A stretch of DNA of 64,000 nt from Nocardia otitidiscaviarum NBRC 14405 (GCF_000308635.1 NZ_BAGD01000065.1:26051-90050), one strand, 5' to 3'; positions 51,699-60,045 are shown, counted from the stretch's first letter. Numbers and translations: made by a program. The notes: generated by a model not told the origin, from the letters alone.

Positions 51699-52626
51699 GT
51701 TCGTCCAGCACGGCCAATGCCGCCTCGAGCGAGTCGACATGGCGGACACCGTGCGCGAATTCCTTTCCCGCCCAGCCCGGTCCGGCAAGCACCAGATCGA
51801 CCGCCGGGTTGTCGGCGTTCGGCATCGATTCCGGGCGAGCCGTCTCCGAGGTCTGCGACCACAGCACCACGACGGCCGGACCGGCCCGGCGGGCGAGCGC
51901 GTCGAGCAGGGCATCGGCGGGGACGGCCGCCCCGAGCATCAGGGTCGGTCGCCCCCGTTCGGCCAGTGCGGCGCGCAATACCTCGAGTGGCAGCACGTGC
52001 TGCTCACCGGCCGCGCAGGCGAGCACGATCGGTCGTTTCTGCTCGGTGCCGGTCAGGGCGGGCACGGTGTGATGCAGGCCGGTGGTCAACGCCCACGACA
52101 ACACGTGCTCCACATCGATATAGCCGTCGCCGCGGCGCTGCCGCTCCACGATCGCGCCGAAGGCGGGGCGGCACAACCGATTCCACGTCTCCACCACCCC
52201 GTGGTGCGCCAGATGAGCGGTGACCAGGGAGAGCAGCGCGGAGACATCCATGCGTTCGGCGGCGGCCACCACCGGTTCGACGTCGCCGAGCGGGGGCGCG
52301 GGTCCCAGCACGGTTTTCGCCGCCCGCGCCGCACTGACCGGACTCGCCCCGGCACGCACCAGTTCCACCATGCGGGTCACCACGGCGAGGTCCTCGGTGG
52401 TGTAGTGGCGGTGCCGGCCGGGCCGGTGCCGCTGCGGACCGAGCCCGTAGCGCTGATTCCAACTGCGCAGCGTCGCGACGGGCAGGCCGAGCAGCTTCGC
52501 TACCGAGCCGACCGTGTACTCGGTCACGACGGGCACCTCCGTCGGCTCGGTCGCAACGGGAACCTCGGTCGCCTCGCTGGGCTCGGTTGGCCCGGTGGGC
52601 TCGGTCCGCGCCGGATCGGGGCGCAT
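51670..52626 (-). CDS. MerR-family regulator with C-terminal cobalamin-binding domain (LitR/CarH-like), copy 2
   Basis: A 318-residue paralogue of copy 1. After a Thr/Glu/Pro-rich N-terminal tail of about 35 residues (RTEPTGPTEPSEATEVPVAT) comes the helix-turn-helix YTVGSVAKLLGLPVATLRSW with NQRYGLGPQRHRPGRHRHYT. The cobalamin region has IDVEHVLSW and AGEQHVLPLEVLRAALAERG; again Gln replaces the Trp of W-x9-EH. It is the last gene of the lipocalin-to-MerR operon; its ATG overlaps the upstream stop by one base. It may autoregulate through 11-bp repeats in the operon promoter. Confidence 0.88.
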   Translation of the reverse strand: MRPDPARTEPTGPTEPSEATEVPVATEPTEVPVVTEYTVGSVAKLLGLPVATLRSWNQRYGLGPQRHRPGRHRHYTTEDLAVVTRMVELVRAGASPVSAARAAKTVLGPAPPLGDVEPVVAAAERMDVSALLSLVTAHLAHHGVVETWNRLCRPAFGAIVERQRRGDGYIDVEHVLSWALTTGLHHTVPALTGTEQKRPIVLACAAGEQHVLPLEVLRAALAERGRPTLMLGAAVPADALLDALARRAGPAVVVLWSQTSETARPESMPNADNPAVDLVLAGPGWAGKEFAHGVRHVDSLEAALAVLDELSPADRPRR

Positions 52627-53030
52627 CAGCGCACCGCGTCGTTCCCGACCGACGCGCGCCGACCCGCACCCCACCGCTCGTATCCGGCGCTGAGGGCGCA
52701 CAGCAGGCCCCAGCCGGAGGTCACCATCAGGGTTTTCGGCCGCTCGGGACGGCCGCGTAGCGCTCGGGCGAGCACCACGGTGTCGGCGGTATCGGACGCC
52801 ACCCGCATCAGGGTGGCGGCTCGCCGAGCGCGCGGATCGGCCGCACCCGCCATGACCAGTCCGGAGGCCAGATCTCGCAACCCGATCAGGCGAGCCAGCG
52901 GGCGCAGTTCCGGCTCCTCGTCGGTGCCCAATCCGGCCGGGTGCAGCATGATCTCGGGCCGGACGGCCACCGCGAGACCGTAGCCCGCCGTCGCGAGGCC
53001 CAGCAGTCGGGTCGGGGTAGCGGGGTTCAT
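52626..53030 (-). CDS. Small DUF4267-like membrane protein, 134 aa
   Basis: Function unknown. Short hydrophobic segments (RLLGLATAGYGLAVAVRPEI, LASGLVMAGAADP, SGWGLLCALSAGYERW) separated by a polar stretch rich in Arg give three or four membrane helices, compatible with the DUF4267 family, which often accompanies oxidoreductases. ATG 53030 is coupled to the cyclopropane synthase stop (ATGA), and its own stop touches the MerR start. It is part of the light-response operon. Confidence 0.75.
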   Translation of the reverse strand: MNPATPTRLLGLATAGYGLAVAVRPEIMLHPAGLGTDEEPELRPLARLIGLRDLASGLVMAGAADPRARRAATLMRVASDTADTVVLARALRGRPERPKTLMVTSGWGLLCALSAGYERWGAGRRASVGNDAVR

Positions 53031-54646
53031 CGGGTCACCTCCGGGTGTCCGAGGACGAGTTGCACCACATTCAGGTAGCCGGATCGGAAGCCCGCCTCCG
53101 AGTAGGCCAGGTAGAGCCGCCACATCCGGCGGAAGATGCGGTCGAAACCCTGTGCGGCCACCCGCTCGGTCTCGGCGGTGAAGCGCTCCCGCCACAGCCG
53201 CAGGGTGTGCGCGTAGTGCGGGCCGATCTCCTGCCGCTGCACCACCCGCAGTCCGGTGTGCTCCGAAAGCCGCTGGGACAGCAACATTTCCGAGGGCAGG
53301 AAGCCGCCGGGGAAGATGTACTTGTGCACCCAGGTGTAGGTGCGTCGGCTGGCCAGCATCCGGTCGTGCGGCATGGTGATGGCCTGGAGGGCGATCCGGC
53401 CGCCGGGGGCCAGCACCCGTTCCAGGGTGGTCAGGTAGTCGGGCAGGTAGTCGTAGCCGACCGCCTCGATCATCTCCACCGAGACCACGGCGTCGTACCG
53501 GCCGTCCACGGCACGGTAGTCGAGCAGGTCGATGGTCATCCGGTCCGCCAGCCCGGCCGCGGTGACCCGCTCCCGGGCCAGTCGGCGCTGTTCCCGGGAG
53601 AGCGTGACGGAACGCACCGTGGCCCCGCGCGCCGCCGCCCGGATGGCCAATTCACCCCAGCCGGTGCCGATTTCGAGTACCGAGGAACCCGGGCCGACAC
53701 CGGCGGCGTCGAGCAGCCGGTCGATCTTGCGGCGCTGGGCGGCGGCGAGGTCGCCCCACACCGGTGGTGGGTCCAACCGGTCGAAGTCCGCCGCCGAATA
53801 GGTCATGGTCTCGTCCAACCACAGCGCGAAGAAGTCGTTGGACAGGTCGTAGTGGTGTGCCGCGTTGCGGGCCGCGCCCGATTCGGTGGCACGCATCCCG
53901 CGCGGCAGCCGCGGCAGGCACAGCGTCCGCAGGGTTTGCAGCGACTGCGGGACCAGTCGGTCGATATGCGCGGCCAGGACGGTGAGCACGCCGGGCAGAT
54001 CGGGTGCGGACCACTCCCCGGCCATGTACGACTCCCCGAAGCCGATGAGTCCGCTGTCCGCGATCCGACCCGCGAAACCGCCGGGGTCGTGGATCAGCAT
54101 GCGGGGTGCGGTCGGATCGTCGGCGCTGCCCAGGACACGGCCGTCGGGGAATTCGACCCGCAGCGGCAGCCCGCGCACGGCATTGCGGAACAGTGCGGCC
54201 GCCACCGGCCGCCCCAGGGCGGCGCGCCAGCCGCGCGGCACCCGGTGCAGTTCGGCCCAGCGGTCGTCCCGGGATTCGGCGTCGTGCGGCACGCTGTCGC
54301 GCGCATCGACGTGGCGCACATCGACATCGTGCGCATCAGCGTCGTGCGTGTCGGCGGCGTGTGCGTCGAGCGCCTGCGCGTCAGCGTCGCTCGCATCGAG
54401 AGCGTGCGTGTCGGCATCGCGTACGTCGAAGGCGTGCGCGTCAGCGTCGCTCACGTCGAGAGCGTGCATGTCGGCATCGCGTACGTCGAAGGCGTGCGCG
54501 TCAGCGTCGCTCACGTCGAAGGCGTGCGCATCAGTGTCGCTCACGTCGAGAGCGTGCGCATCAATGTCGCTCGCGTCGGGCGCGTGCGCATCCGCGGCGT
54601 GCGGCTCGATCGGAGCGGTCGCCCGGGGGCAGTGGGATGTGGTCAC
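53027..54646 (-). CDS. Cyclopropane-fatty-acid synthase-family methyltransferase with N-terminal decapeptide repeats
   Basis: S-adenosylmethionine-dependent enzyme of 539 residues that adds a methylene bridge to unsaturated phospholipid acyl chains. AHHYDLSNDFFALWLDETMT and SVLEIGTGWGELAIRAA (SAM motif I) are followed by VVSVEMIEAVGYDYLPDYL and FPGGFLPSEMLL, all CFA-synthase hallmarks; the catalytic domain begins near residue 130. Residues 17-96 are eight 10-residue repeats of the form D-x-D-A-H-A-[L/F]-D-V-[S/R], without homology to the family. GTG 54646 has AGGAGG 5-6 nt upstream, so the repeat region is probably translated. Membrane cyclopropanation with photolyase and lipocalin fits light or oxidative stress protection. 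Confidence 0.88.
   Translation of the reverse strand: MTTSHCPRATAPIEPHAADAHAPDASDIDAHALDVSDTDAHAFDVSDADAHAFDVRDADMHALDVSDADAHAFDVRDADTHALDASDADAQALDAHAADTHDADAHDVDVRHVDARDSVPHDAESRDDRWAELHRVPRGWRAALGRPVAAALFRNAVRGLPLRVEFPDGRVLGSADDPTAPRMLIHDPGGFAGRIADSGLIGFGESYMAGEWSAPDLPGVLTVLAAHIDRLVPQSLQTLRTLCLPRLPRGMRATESGAARNAAHHYDLSNDFFALWLDETMTYSAADFDRLDPPPVWGDLAAAQRRKIDRLLDAAGVGPGSSVLEIGTGWGELAIRAAARGATVRSVTLSREQRRLARERVTAAGLADRMTIDLLDYRAVDGRYDAVVSVEMIEAVGYDYLPDYLTTLERVLAPGGRIALQAITMPHDRMLASRRTYTWVHKYIFPGGFLPSEMLLSQRLSEHTGLRVVQRQEIGPHYAHTLRLWRERFTAETERVAAQGFDRIFRRMWRLYLAYSEAGFRSGYLNVVQLVLGHPEVTR
54359..54598. repeat. 30-bp tandem repeats (about eight units) inside the cyclopropane synthase gene
   Basis: Consecutive 30-nt units encode decapeptides such as DADAHAFDVR and DADAHAFDVS on the minus strand. 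Alternation of the last residue (Ser/Arg) suggests a 60-bp higher-order unit in the middle. Degenerate copies extend towards 54300. The repeat is in frame with no stop, so it is a coding repeat and not a CRISPR array. Confidence 0.85.
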
Positions 54647-54655
54647 GACAGCCTC

Positions 54656-55351
54656 CTACGAGATGTGTTGTGGTCGCGGCAGTACCGGCAGGCCGCGCGC
54701 CCACAGCCGCAGCCCCTGCCAGCGGATGCGCGCCGTCACCCGCCAGGTCTCCAGCGGGTGGGTGAGCAGTACGCGCAGCAGGGTGTGCGGGTCCGCGGGC
54801 AGCACGCGCCCGGACATGCTGGCGGCGAAGAAGGTTCGCCCGTCCGGTCGGTCCAGCACGATCGCCAGGCGCAGCCGGTCGGTCGGCACCGGGGCGCGCA
54901 GCCGGTAGCGTCCGGCCACCGGATTGAACGGCGAGACGTGGAACCGCTTCGCCACGGTCGATTCCGTGCGCGCATCGGGTTCCACCACGTAGCGGTGCAC
55001 GCCGCCGTAGGTGTTGTGTACCTCGGCGACCACCGCGCGCACCGCTCCGGCGTGGTCGTGGCACCAGTAGACGGTCAGCGGATTGAACACGTAGCCGAGC
55101 ACGCGGGCGTTCGTGAGCATGAGGACGTGTCCGCCGTCCGCGTCGATCCCGTTGTCGGCCAGGCAGCGTTCCACCACGGCCCGCACGTCGCGTCCGTCGT
55201 CGAGGCGCGCGAACGGCCGCAGATACCACGGCAGCCGCGGCGGTTCGTCCAGATCGACCAGCCAGCTGTAGCTGCGGTAGGTGAACCGGTGCCGGACCGG
55301 CTCGGTGCGAGTGTGCCGGATGACGGTCCGCACCAGCCGGGGCGCGGTCAC
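54656..55351 (-). CDS. DUF1365 family protein
   Basis: A 231-residue protein. VIRHTRTEPVRHRFTYRSYS, HVLMLTNARVLGYVFNPLTV with YWCHD, and KRFHVSPFNPVAGRYRLRAP are DUF1365 signatures. The family is almost always next to an FAD amine-oxidase-like protein and a CFA synthase, as here, and is thought to take part in unusual membrane-lipid modification, though its chemistry is unproven. GTG 55351 overlaps the upstream stop (GTGA); the CFA gene begins 9 bp after its stop. Confidence 0.92.
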   Translation of the reverse strand: MTAPRLVRTVIRHTRTEPVRHRFTYRSYSWLVDLDEPPRLPWYLRPFARLDDGRDVRAVVERCLADNGIDADGGHVLMLTNARVLGYVFNPLTVYWCHDHAGAVRAVVAEVHNTYGGVHRYVVEPDARTESTVAKRFHVSPFNPVAGRYRLRAPVPTDRLRLAIVLDRPDGRTFFAASMSGRVLPADPHTLLRVLLTHPLETWRVTARIRWQGLRLWARGLPVLPRPQHIS

Positions 55352-56688
55352 GACGGCTCCCCGGCGGCCACCACCACCGCGGAAGGGTGCCGCGGCCACC
55401 GGCCGCCGATCCGTTCGGCGGCGCGCAGTCCCGACAGCGCGCCGTCCTCGTGGAAGCCCCACCCGTGGTAAGCGCCCGCGAAAGCGACCGTGTGATCGCC
55501 GATCTCGCGCAGGCGGTGGCGCGCGGCCATGGATTTCGGCGTGTACTGCGGATGTTCGTAGGTCATGGTGGCGAGCACGGTCTCCGGTGCGACCCGATCG
55601 CCGTCACCGAGGGTGACCAGAAAGCGCCGGTCGGCGGATTCGGTCAGCCGCTGCAATCGGGAGACGTCGTAGCTGACCAGAACGCGGTCGGGGGCGGCGG
55701 CGCAATCCGGCAGCCGGTAGTTCCAGGAGGCCCGCGCGCCGGAGCGGCGCGGCAGCACCGATTCGTCGGTGTGCAGGATGGTGTGGTTCACCGAATACGG
55801 CAGTGCCCCCAGGATTTCGGCCTCGGCCGTCGTCGGGGATTCCAGCAGCCGCAGCGCCTGATCGGGGTGGGTGGCGATGACGGCGGCGTCGAAGAAGTCC
55901 ACCCGGTCGGCGTCGTCGCGCACCGCGACCGTCCGCGCGCCCCGGTGCACGGCGCGCACCGGCGTCGCGGACCGCACCGCGTGCATCCGCGCGGCGACGG
56001 CCCGCACATAGGTGGCCGATCCGCCGGTGACGGTGCGCCAGGTCGGCGACCCGAACACGGTGAGCATGCCGTGATGGTCGAGGAAGGTCAGCAGATAGCG
56101 CGCCGGATACTCCAGCGCCCGCTGCGGCGGACACGACCACACCGCGGCCACCAGCGGCACCATGAAATGGGAGGTGAAGTACGGCGAGAACCGGCCCGCC
56201 GCGAGGAATTCCCCGAGCGTGCGCTCCTCGTCGCCACCGTGGGCGGCGAGTTCGTCGCGGGCGAGCCGGTGGAAACGCAGGATCTCACCGAGCATGGCCA
56301 GGTACCGGCCGCGCCGCAGGGTGCCCGGTTCCGGGAACAGTCCGCGCGGCCCCTTCGCGCCCGCGTACTCGAGGCCGCAACCGTCGCAGCGCACCGACAT
56401 CGACATATCGGATTCCTGTGTGCGAACTCCCAATTCGCCGAACAGCCGCAGCAGTGTCGGATAGGTGCGGTCGTTGTGCACCAGGAAGCCGGAGTCGACC
56501 CCGAGGGTGTCACCCGAACCGTCGCGGCGGGCCGCCACCCGGTGTGTGTGGGCGTGCCCGCCCAACCGGCCGTCGGCCTCGTACAGCACCACATCGGCAT
56601 CGCGGGCCAGCACCCAGGCGGCGGTCAGGCCCGAGACGCCGCTGCCGATCACCGCCACCCGGCGGTTGGCTCCGGTCAACGCTCGCAC
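55348..56688 (-). CDS. FAD-dependent amine-oxidase-like oxidoreductase
   Basis: About 446 residues. The FAD motif VAVIGSGVSGLTAAWVLARD and the conserved GGHAHTHRVAARRDG with VDSGFLVHNDRTYPTLLRLF identify the NAD(P)-binding/amine-oxidase group found with DUF1365 and CFA synthase. A Cys pair, RCDGCGLEY, and the C-terminal FAD-closing VAFAGAYHGWGFHEDGALSG are present. Start GTG 56688 overlaps the lipocalin 3' end; TTG 56679 (TTGA overlap) is an alternative. It probably acts on membrane lipids with DUF1365 and the synthase. Confidence 0.9.
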   Translation of the reverse strand: MRALTGANRRVAVIGSGVSGLTAAWVLARDADVVLYEADGRLGGHAHTHRVAARRDGSGDTLGVDSGFLVHNDRTYPTLLRLFGELGVRTQESDMSMSVRCDGCGLEYAGAKGPRGLFPEPGTLRRGRYLAMLGEILRFHRLARDELAAHGGDEERTLGEFLAAGRFSPYFTSHFMVPLVAAVWSCPPQRALEYPARYLLTFLDHHGMLTVFGSPTWRTVTGGSATYVRAVAARMHAVRSATPVRAVHRGARTVAVRDDADRVDFFDAAVIATHPDQALRLLESPTTAEAEILGALPYSVNHTILHTDESVLPRRSGARASWNYRLPDCAAAPDRVLVSYDVSRLQRLTESADRRFLVTLGDGDRVAPETVLATMTYEHPQYTPKSMAARHRLREIGDHTVAFAGAYHGWGFHEDGALSGLRAAERIGGRWPRHPSAVVVAAGEPS

Positions 56689-57269
56689 AGCGGCACGATC
56701 CGCTCGTCGCCGCCGGTGGTGGGCGAGGTCAGGAACAGGCAGGTGTTCAGGCCCGCAGCGTCGATGGCGGCCCGGATGGCCGCCCACTCGTCCGCACTGC
56801 GCGCCGGGGTGCGCGAGAGCACGAATCCGGAGGTGCGCTCCGGGTTCACGACCAGTGCCCAGGAGTAGTCCGGATCGATCGCCGTCACCACGTAGTTGGT
56901 GGGCGGGTCGGGCTGGTTCCAGAAGGTGACGCCCAGTTGCGCATTGGTCACCGGGTCGTTCACCCGAGCCCTGCCGACGATCTCGTCGGTGGTGCCGAAC
57001 CAGGTGGTGCAGCGGTTGCGGACGGTGATGTCGCCGTCCGGCATCAGGCTGTAGTCGGCGCGGGTGTCGCGGGCGCAGGCGAGGTTGAACGGCTGCGGAA
57101 TGGCGGCCAGCTGCTGCCACGTACCCAGGTACCGCTCGACGTCGAGCCGGGGCACCGGGGTCACGGGCGCCGCGGACGCGGTCGCCGGCAGCAGCGCCCC
57201 CGCGGCGAGGGCCGCCGCCGCGGTGGCGAGTACCGCCGACATCCTCCGGTGCTGTCGATGTTCCTTCAT
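56676..57269 (-). CDS. Lipocalin (Blc-like), exported
   Basis: A 197-residue exported lipid-binding protein. A signal peptide (SAVLATAAAALAAGALLPAT, AxA site near residue 34) precedes the lipocalin GxW motif in RYLGTWQQLAAIPQPFNLAC. NYVVTAIDPDYSWALVVNPE is the second signature; three Cys could form a disulphide. Bacterial lipocalins bind fatty acids or phospholipids released by membrane damage. ATG 57269 is the first gene of a six-gene operon (lipocalin, FAD enzyme, DUF1365, CFA synthase, DUF4267-like, MerR copy 2). The promoter region holds the 11-bp repeats. Confidence 0.9.
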   Translation of the reverse strand: MKEHRQHRRMSAVLATAAAALAAGALLPATASAAPVTPVPRLDVERYLGTWQQLAAIPQPFNLACARDTRADYSLMPDGDITVRNRCTTWFGTTDEIVGRARVNDPVTNAQLGVTFWNQPDPPTNYVVTAIDPDYSWALVVNPERTSGFVLSRTPARSADEWAAIRAAIDAAGLNTCLFLTSPTTGGDERIVPLCER

Positions 57270-57336
57270 CGTTCTCCACTCCTTCGCACGAGTCGCTGGA
57301 CTCGGTCGACGTGCTGGTGTCGACAGCGTATCGTAG

Positions 57337-57358
57337 AAACGATGCAAAAACGATGCAT
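57337..57358. promoter_or_regulatory. Two tandem 11-bp repeats (AAACGATGCA-A/T): LitR/CarH operator candidate
   Basis: AAACGATGCAA (57337-57347) and AAACGATGCAT (57348-57358) are head-to-tail with an 11-bp period. An inverted CGATGC (GCATCG, 57370-57375) follows. CarH-type regulators bind 11-bp direct repeats. The repeats lie between the lipocalin operon (68 bp from its ATG) and the SDR gene (39 bp from its ATG), so they can serve both. A related pair precedes the photolyase. Confidence 0.65.
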
Positions 57359-57397
57359 CATTGGAAATCGCATCGCCAGCAGGAAGGCGCCCCCGCT

Positions 57398-58390
57398 ATG
57401 CCCGCACGGCCCGCCGATCGGCTCGACGACCTACTCGACCGCACCGTCGTACTCGGCTACACCCGCCTCGGGCTGCGGCTGCGGCGCCGGTCGTGGCAGC
57501 CGATCCCGGCGGACGCGTTACGCGGCAGGACCGCACTGGTCACCGGCGCGAACTCCGGAATCGGCCAGGCCACCGCCACCGGTCTGGCCCGGCTCGGGGC
57601 ACGGGTGACGCTGCTGGTGCGCGATGTCGAGCGCGGCCGCCGGGCGGCCGCCGCGATCGCGGCCACGGTTCCCGGCAGCGCGCCGCGCGTCGACGAGTGC
57701 GACGTGTCGAATCTGCTGCGGGTGCGCGCCTACGCCGAGGCCCGCGCCGCCGCCGCGGAACCCCTCGATATCGTCGTGCACAATGCGGGGGTACTGCCGT
57801 CGAGCCGGACCGAGAGCCCCGATGGCCACGAACCGTCCCTGGCGACCCACGTGCTCGGCCCGCTGCTGATGACCGAACTGCTCGCCCCCGCTCTCGCCCG
57901 GTCGGACTCGGCCCGGGTGATCCTCATGTCCTCGGGCGGGATGTACACGCAGCCGCTGCCGGTGGTGGATATCGAGTACCGCACCGGCCGCTACCGGGGC
58001 GCGGCGGCGTACGCGCGCAGCAAGCGAGTACAGGTCGCACTGACTCCGATCCTCGCCGAACGCTATGCCGCGCAGGGCATCTCGGTGCATGCCATGCATC
58101 CGGGCTGGGTGGACACCCCGGGCATCACCGCCGCCCTGCCCGGCTTCCGCCGCGCACTGCGCCCACTGCTGCGCACCGCCGCGGAGGGCGCCGACACCGC
58201 CGTATGGCTGGCGACCGCCGATGTGCCGTCCGGCCTGTTCTGGCACGACCGGCGCTCGCGGCCCACGCACTACCTGCGCCGCACCCGGGAACTACCGGGC
58301 GACCAGGAACGCGTATGGAGGTACTGCGCGGCGGCGGCCGGGATCGATCCGGGCAGCCGCCCCGCCAACCGAGACCAGCCTGTCGACTGA
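57398..58390 (+). CDS. Short-chain dehydrogenase/reductase
   Basis: NAD(P)-dependent SDR of 330 residues. RTALVTGANSGIGQATATGL (cofactor), DIVVHNAGVLPSSRT (NAG), VILMSSGGMYTQP (Ser) and AAAYARSKRVQVALTPI (Tyr/Lys) are present; HAMHPGWVDTPGI follows. This DHRS12/13-like subclass often sits with lipocalin and photolyase genes. Arg after beta-2 (LVRDVERGRRA) suggests NADP. ATG 57398 follows AGGAAGG. It is divergent from the lipocalin operon, with shared 11-bp repeats, and convergent with the photolyase gene. Confidence 0.9.
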   Translation: MPARPADRLDDLLDRTVVLGYTRLGLRLRRRSWQPIPADALRGRTALVTGANSGIGQATATGLARLGARVTLLVRDVERGRRAAAAIAATVPGSAPRVDECDVSNLLRVRAYAEARAAAAEPLDIVVHNAGVLPSSRTESPDGHEPSLATHVLGPLLMTELLAPALARSDSARVILMSSGGMYTQPLPVVDIEYRTGRYRGAAAYARSKRVQVALTPILAERYAAQGISVHAMHPGWVDTPGITAALPGFRRALRPLLRTAAEGADTAVWLATADVPSGLFWHDRRSRPTHYLRRTRELPGDQERVWRYCAAAAGIDPGSRPANRDQPVD

Positions 58391-58424
58391 GACCGGCCGG
58401 TCGACCGAGACCAGCCTTGGTCGC
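58371..58424. repeat. Three imperfect 18-bp tandem repeats at the SDR 3' end
   Basis: Units at 58371-58388, 58389-58406 and 58407-58424 begin GAGACCAGCC or GAGACCGGCC followed by TGTCGACT, GGTCGACC or TTGGTCGC. The SDR stop is at 58388-58390, so the array runs across its end. One more GAGACCAGCC occurs at 58638-58647. Their function is unknown. Confidence 0.65.
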
Positions 58425-58704
58425 CCGCGCCTACGACAGCGCGACGCTGCAACGCCTCGCGTGCCGGCCGCCGCAGGATCAGGTGGTGGCCGAACTGCGC
58501 GCCGCCGGTTCCCGCCGAATCGCCGGAGTATGGAGGCCGCCGAGGTGACGGCCACCGACGATCCGGCGGCGGACCGCACCGTCGACGCGGTGGTGCAGCC
58601 GGGGCTGCTGATGGCGGAACGGTCGATGCATTCGACCGAGACCAGCCAGCCCGACCGACGCCGGTCGGTTGGCAGTCGGTCGGCGGACGGCGGACGAGAG
58701 TCGC
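58391..58704. other. 314-bp gap between convergent SDR and photolyase genes; hairpins only
   Basis: No frame has convincing coding character. GGTCGA-TGCAT-TCGACC (58621-58637) is a 6-bp hairpin, and CCGACCGAC (58651-58659) with GTCGGTCGG (58675-58683) forms a 9-bp stem with a 15-nt loop. Either could end transcription from the two convergent genes. Fragments of the 18-bp repeat are also here. Confidence 0.5.
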
Positions 58705-60027
58705 TCACATGCCGCGGAATTCGACGATGGGGGCCGGATACACCGATGCGGGCACACCGGCGCGCCACGGCCGGTGCACCTCGCCGCCCGGCAAGTCCGC
58801 GAGCTCGGGCAGCCAGCGGCGCACGTAGTCGCCGTCGGGGTCGTAGCGCTCGGACTGCAACAGCGGGTTGAGCACCCGGCTGGACCGGGTGTCGGTGCCG
58901 GTTCCGGCGGCCCACTGCCAGTTCAGCCGGTTGTTGGCGAGGTCGGCGTCGACCAGCCAGCGCTCGAAGTGCGCGGCGCCCTCCCGCCAGTCCACGCGCA
59001 GCGTCTTGCTCAGGAAGCTGGCCACGATCAGGCGGGCGCGCCCCGGCATCCACCCCTGGGCGAGCAACTGGCGCATGGCCGCGTCCACGACCGGGTAGCC
59101 GGTGCGGCCGGCCCGCCACGCCTCGAGGCCCGTGCGGTCGTCGAGCCAGGTCCGGCTCTCGGACCGGTAGTCCGCGTGCGCGACCTCGGTCCGGTCGGCC
59201 AGCACCTGGTGATGGAAGTCCCGCCAGGCCACCTGCCGCACGAAGGCGTGGCCGCCCGGGGTCGAGGCATCGGTGCGGTACACCACCTCCGCCGCCGAGA
59301 GGCAGCCGAAGTGCAGATAGGGCGACAGACCCGAGGTGCCCTCGGCGGCCAGCAGATCCTTGCTGTCCGCGTACCGCTCGACCGGTCCGGACAACCAGTG
59401 CGCCAGCAGCTCACGGCCGGTGATCTCACCGCCCACCCGCAGTTCCGGCGAACCCGGCTGGTCACACAGGTCGGCCGGATCGGGTATCGGGTCGCTGGCG
59501 ATATCGGGCACGGCCAACGCGTCGGGGGCGGGCAGCGGTGCCCGCATGGGCGTTTCCAACCAGCGGCGGAAGTAGGGCGTGAACACCGCGTAGTGGCCGC
59601 GACCGGTATCGGGTTTCACCTCGGCGGGATCCACTGCGGTGATCGACGCCGCGTGCGTGCGCAACCGGCGGCCACCGGCCGAGAGCCGCTCCCACAGGGC
59701 ATTCTCGCGGTCGCGGCTGTAGCGACTCACATCCTCGGCGATATGCACGGTGCGCGCGCCGACCTCGGCCGCCACCCGTTCGACCTCGTCGACCACGCGA
59801 CCGTGCCGCACGATCAGCCGACCGCCCCGGGACCGCAGTTCGGTATCCAGTTCGGTGAGCGCGGCCCGCAGGAATCGCAGCCGGTTGGGCGCGCCCGTTC
59901 TCGACAGGATGGCCTCGTCGACGACGAAGAGGGGTACCACCTCCGTCCCCTCGCGATGGGCGGCGGTGAGCGCCGGATTGTCACGCATGCGCAGGTCGCG
60001 GGTGAACAATGCGATGGAGGCAGCCAT
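58705..60027 (-). CDS. phr: Deoxyribodipyrimidine photolyase
   Basis: Light-driven repair of cyclobutane pyrimidine dimers, 440 residues. The antenna-binding domain starts FTRDLRMRDNPALTAAHREG and VVPLFVVDEAIL; the FAD-binding domain has TGYPVVDAAMRQLLAQGWMP, RLIVASFLSKTLRVDWREGA and LANNRLNWQWAAGTGTD, typical of class I CPD photolyases. ATG 60027 is 18 bp from the nearest 11-bp repeat pair. It is convergent with the SDR and is the clearest sign that this region is a light response. Confidence 0.95.
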   Translation of the reverse strand: MAASIALFTRDLRMRDNPALTAAHREGTEVVPLFVVDEAILSRTGAPNRLRFLRAALTELDTELRSRGGRLIVRHGRVVDEVERVAAEVGARTVHIAEDVSRYSRDRENALWERLSAGGRRLRTHAASITAVDPAEVKPDTGRGHYAVFTPYFRRWLETPMRAPLPAPDALAVPDIASDPIPDPADLCDQPGSPELRVGGEITGRELLAHWLSGPVERYADSKDLLAAEGTSGLSPYLHFGCLSAAEVVYRTDASTPGGHAFVRQVAWRDFHHQVLADRTEVAHADYRSESRTWLDDRTGLEAWRAGRTGYPVVDAAMRQLLAQGWMPGRARLIVASFLSKTLRVDWREGAAHFERWLVDADLANNRLNWQWAAGTGTDTRSSRVLNPLLQSERYDPDGDYVRRWLPELADLPGGEVHRPWRAGVPASVYPAPIVEFRGM

Positions 60028-60045
60028 ACCACCAGCATACGCCCC

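Noticed and set aside
54359..54598. CRISPR array
   Set aside because: The 30-bp repeats are contiguous without unique spacers and are translated in frame as part of the cyclopropane synthase.
53045..55471. 808-codon plus-strand open frame
   Set aside because: Antisense to the cyclopropane synthase and DUF1365 genes; repeated Val/Arg blocks in it are the reverse of the decapeptide repeat.
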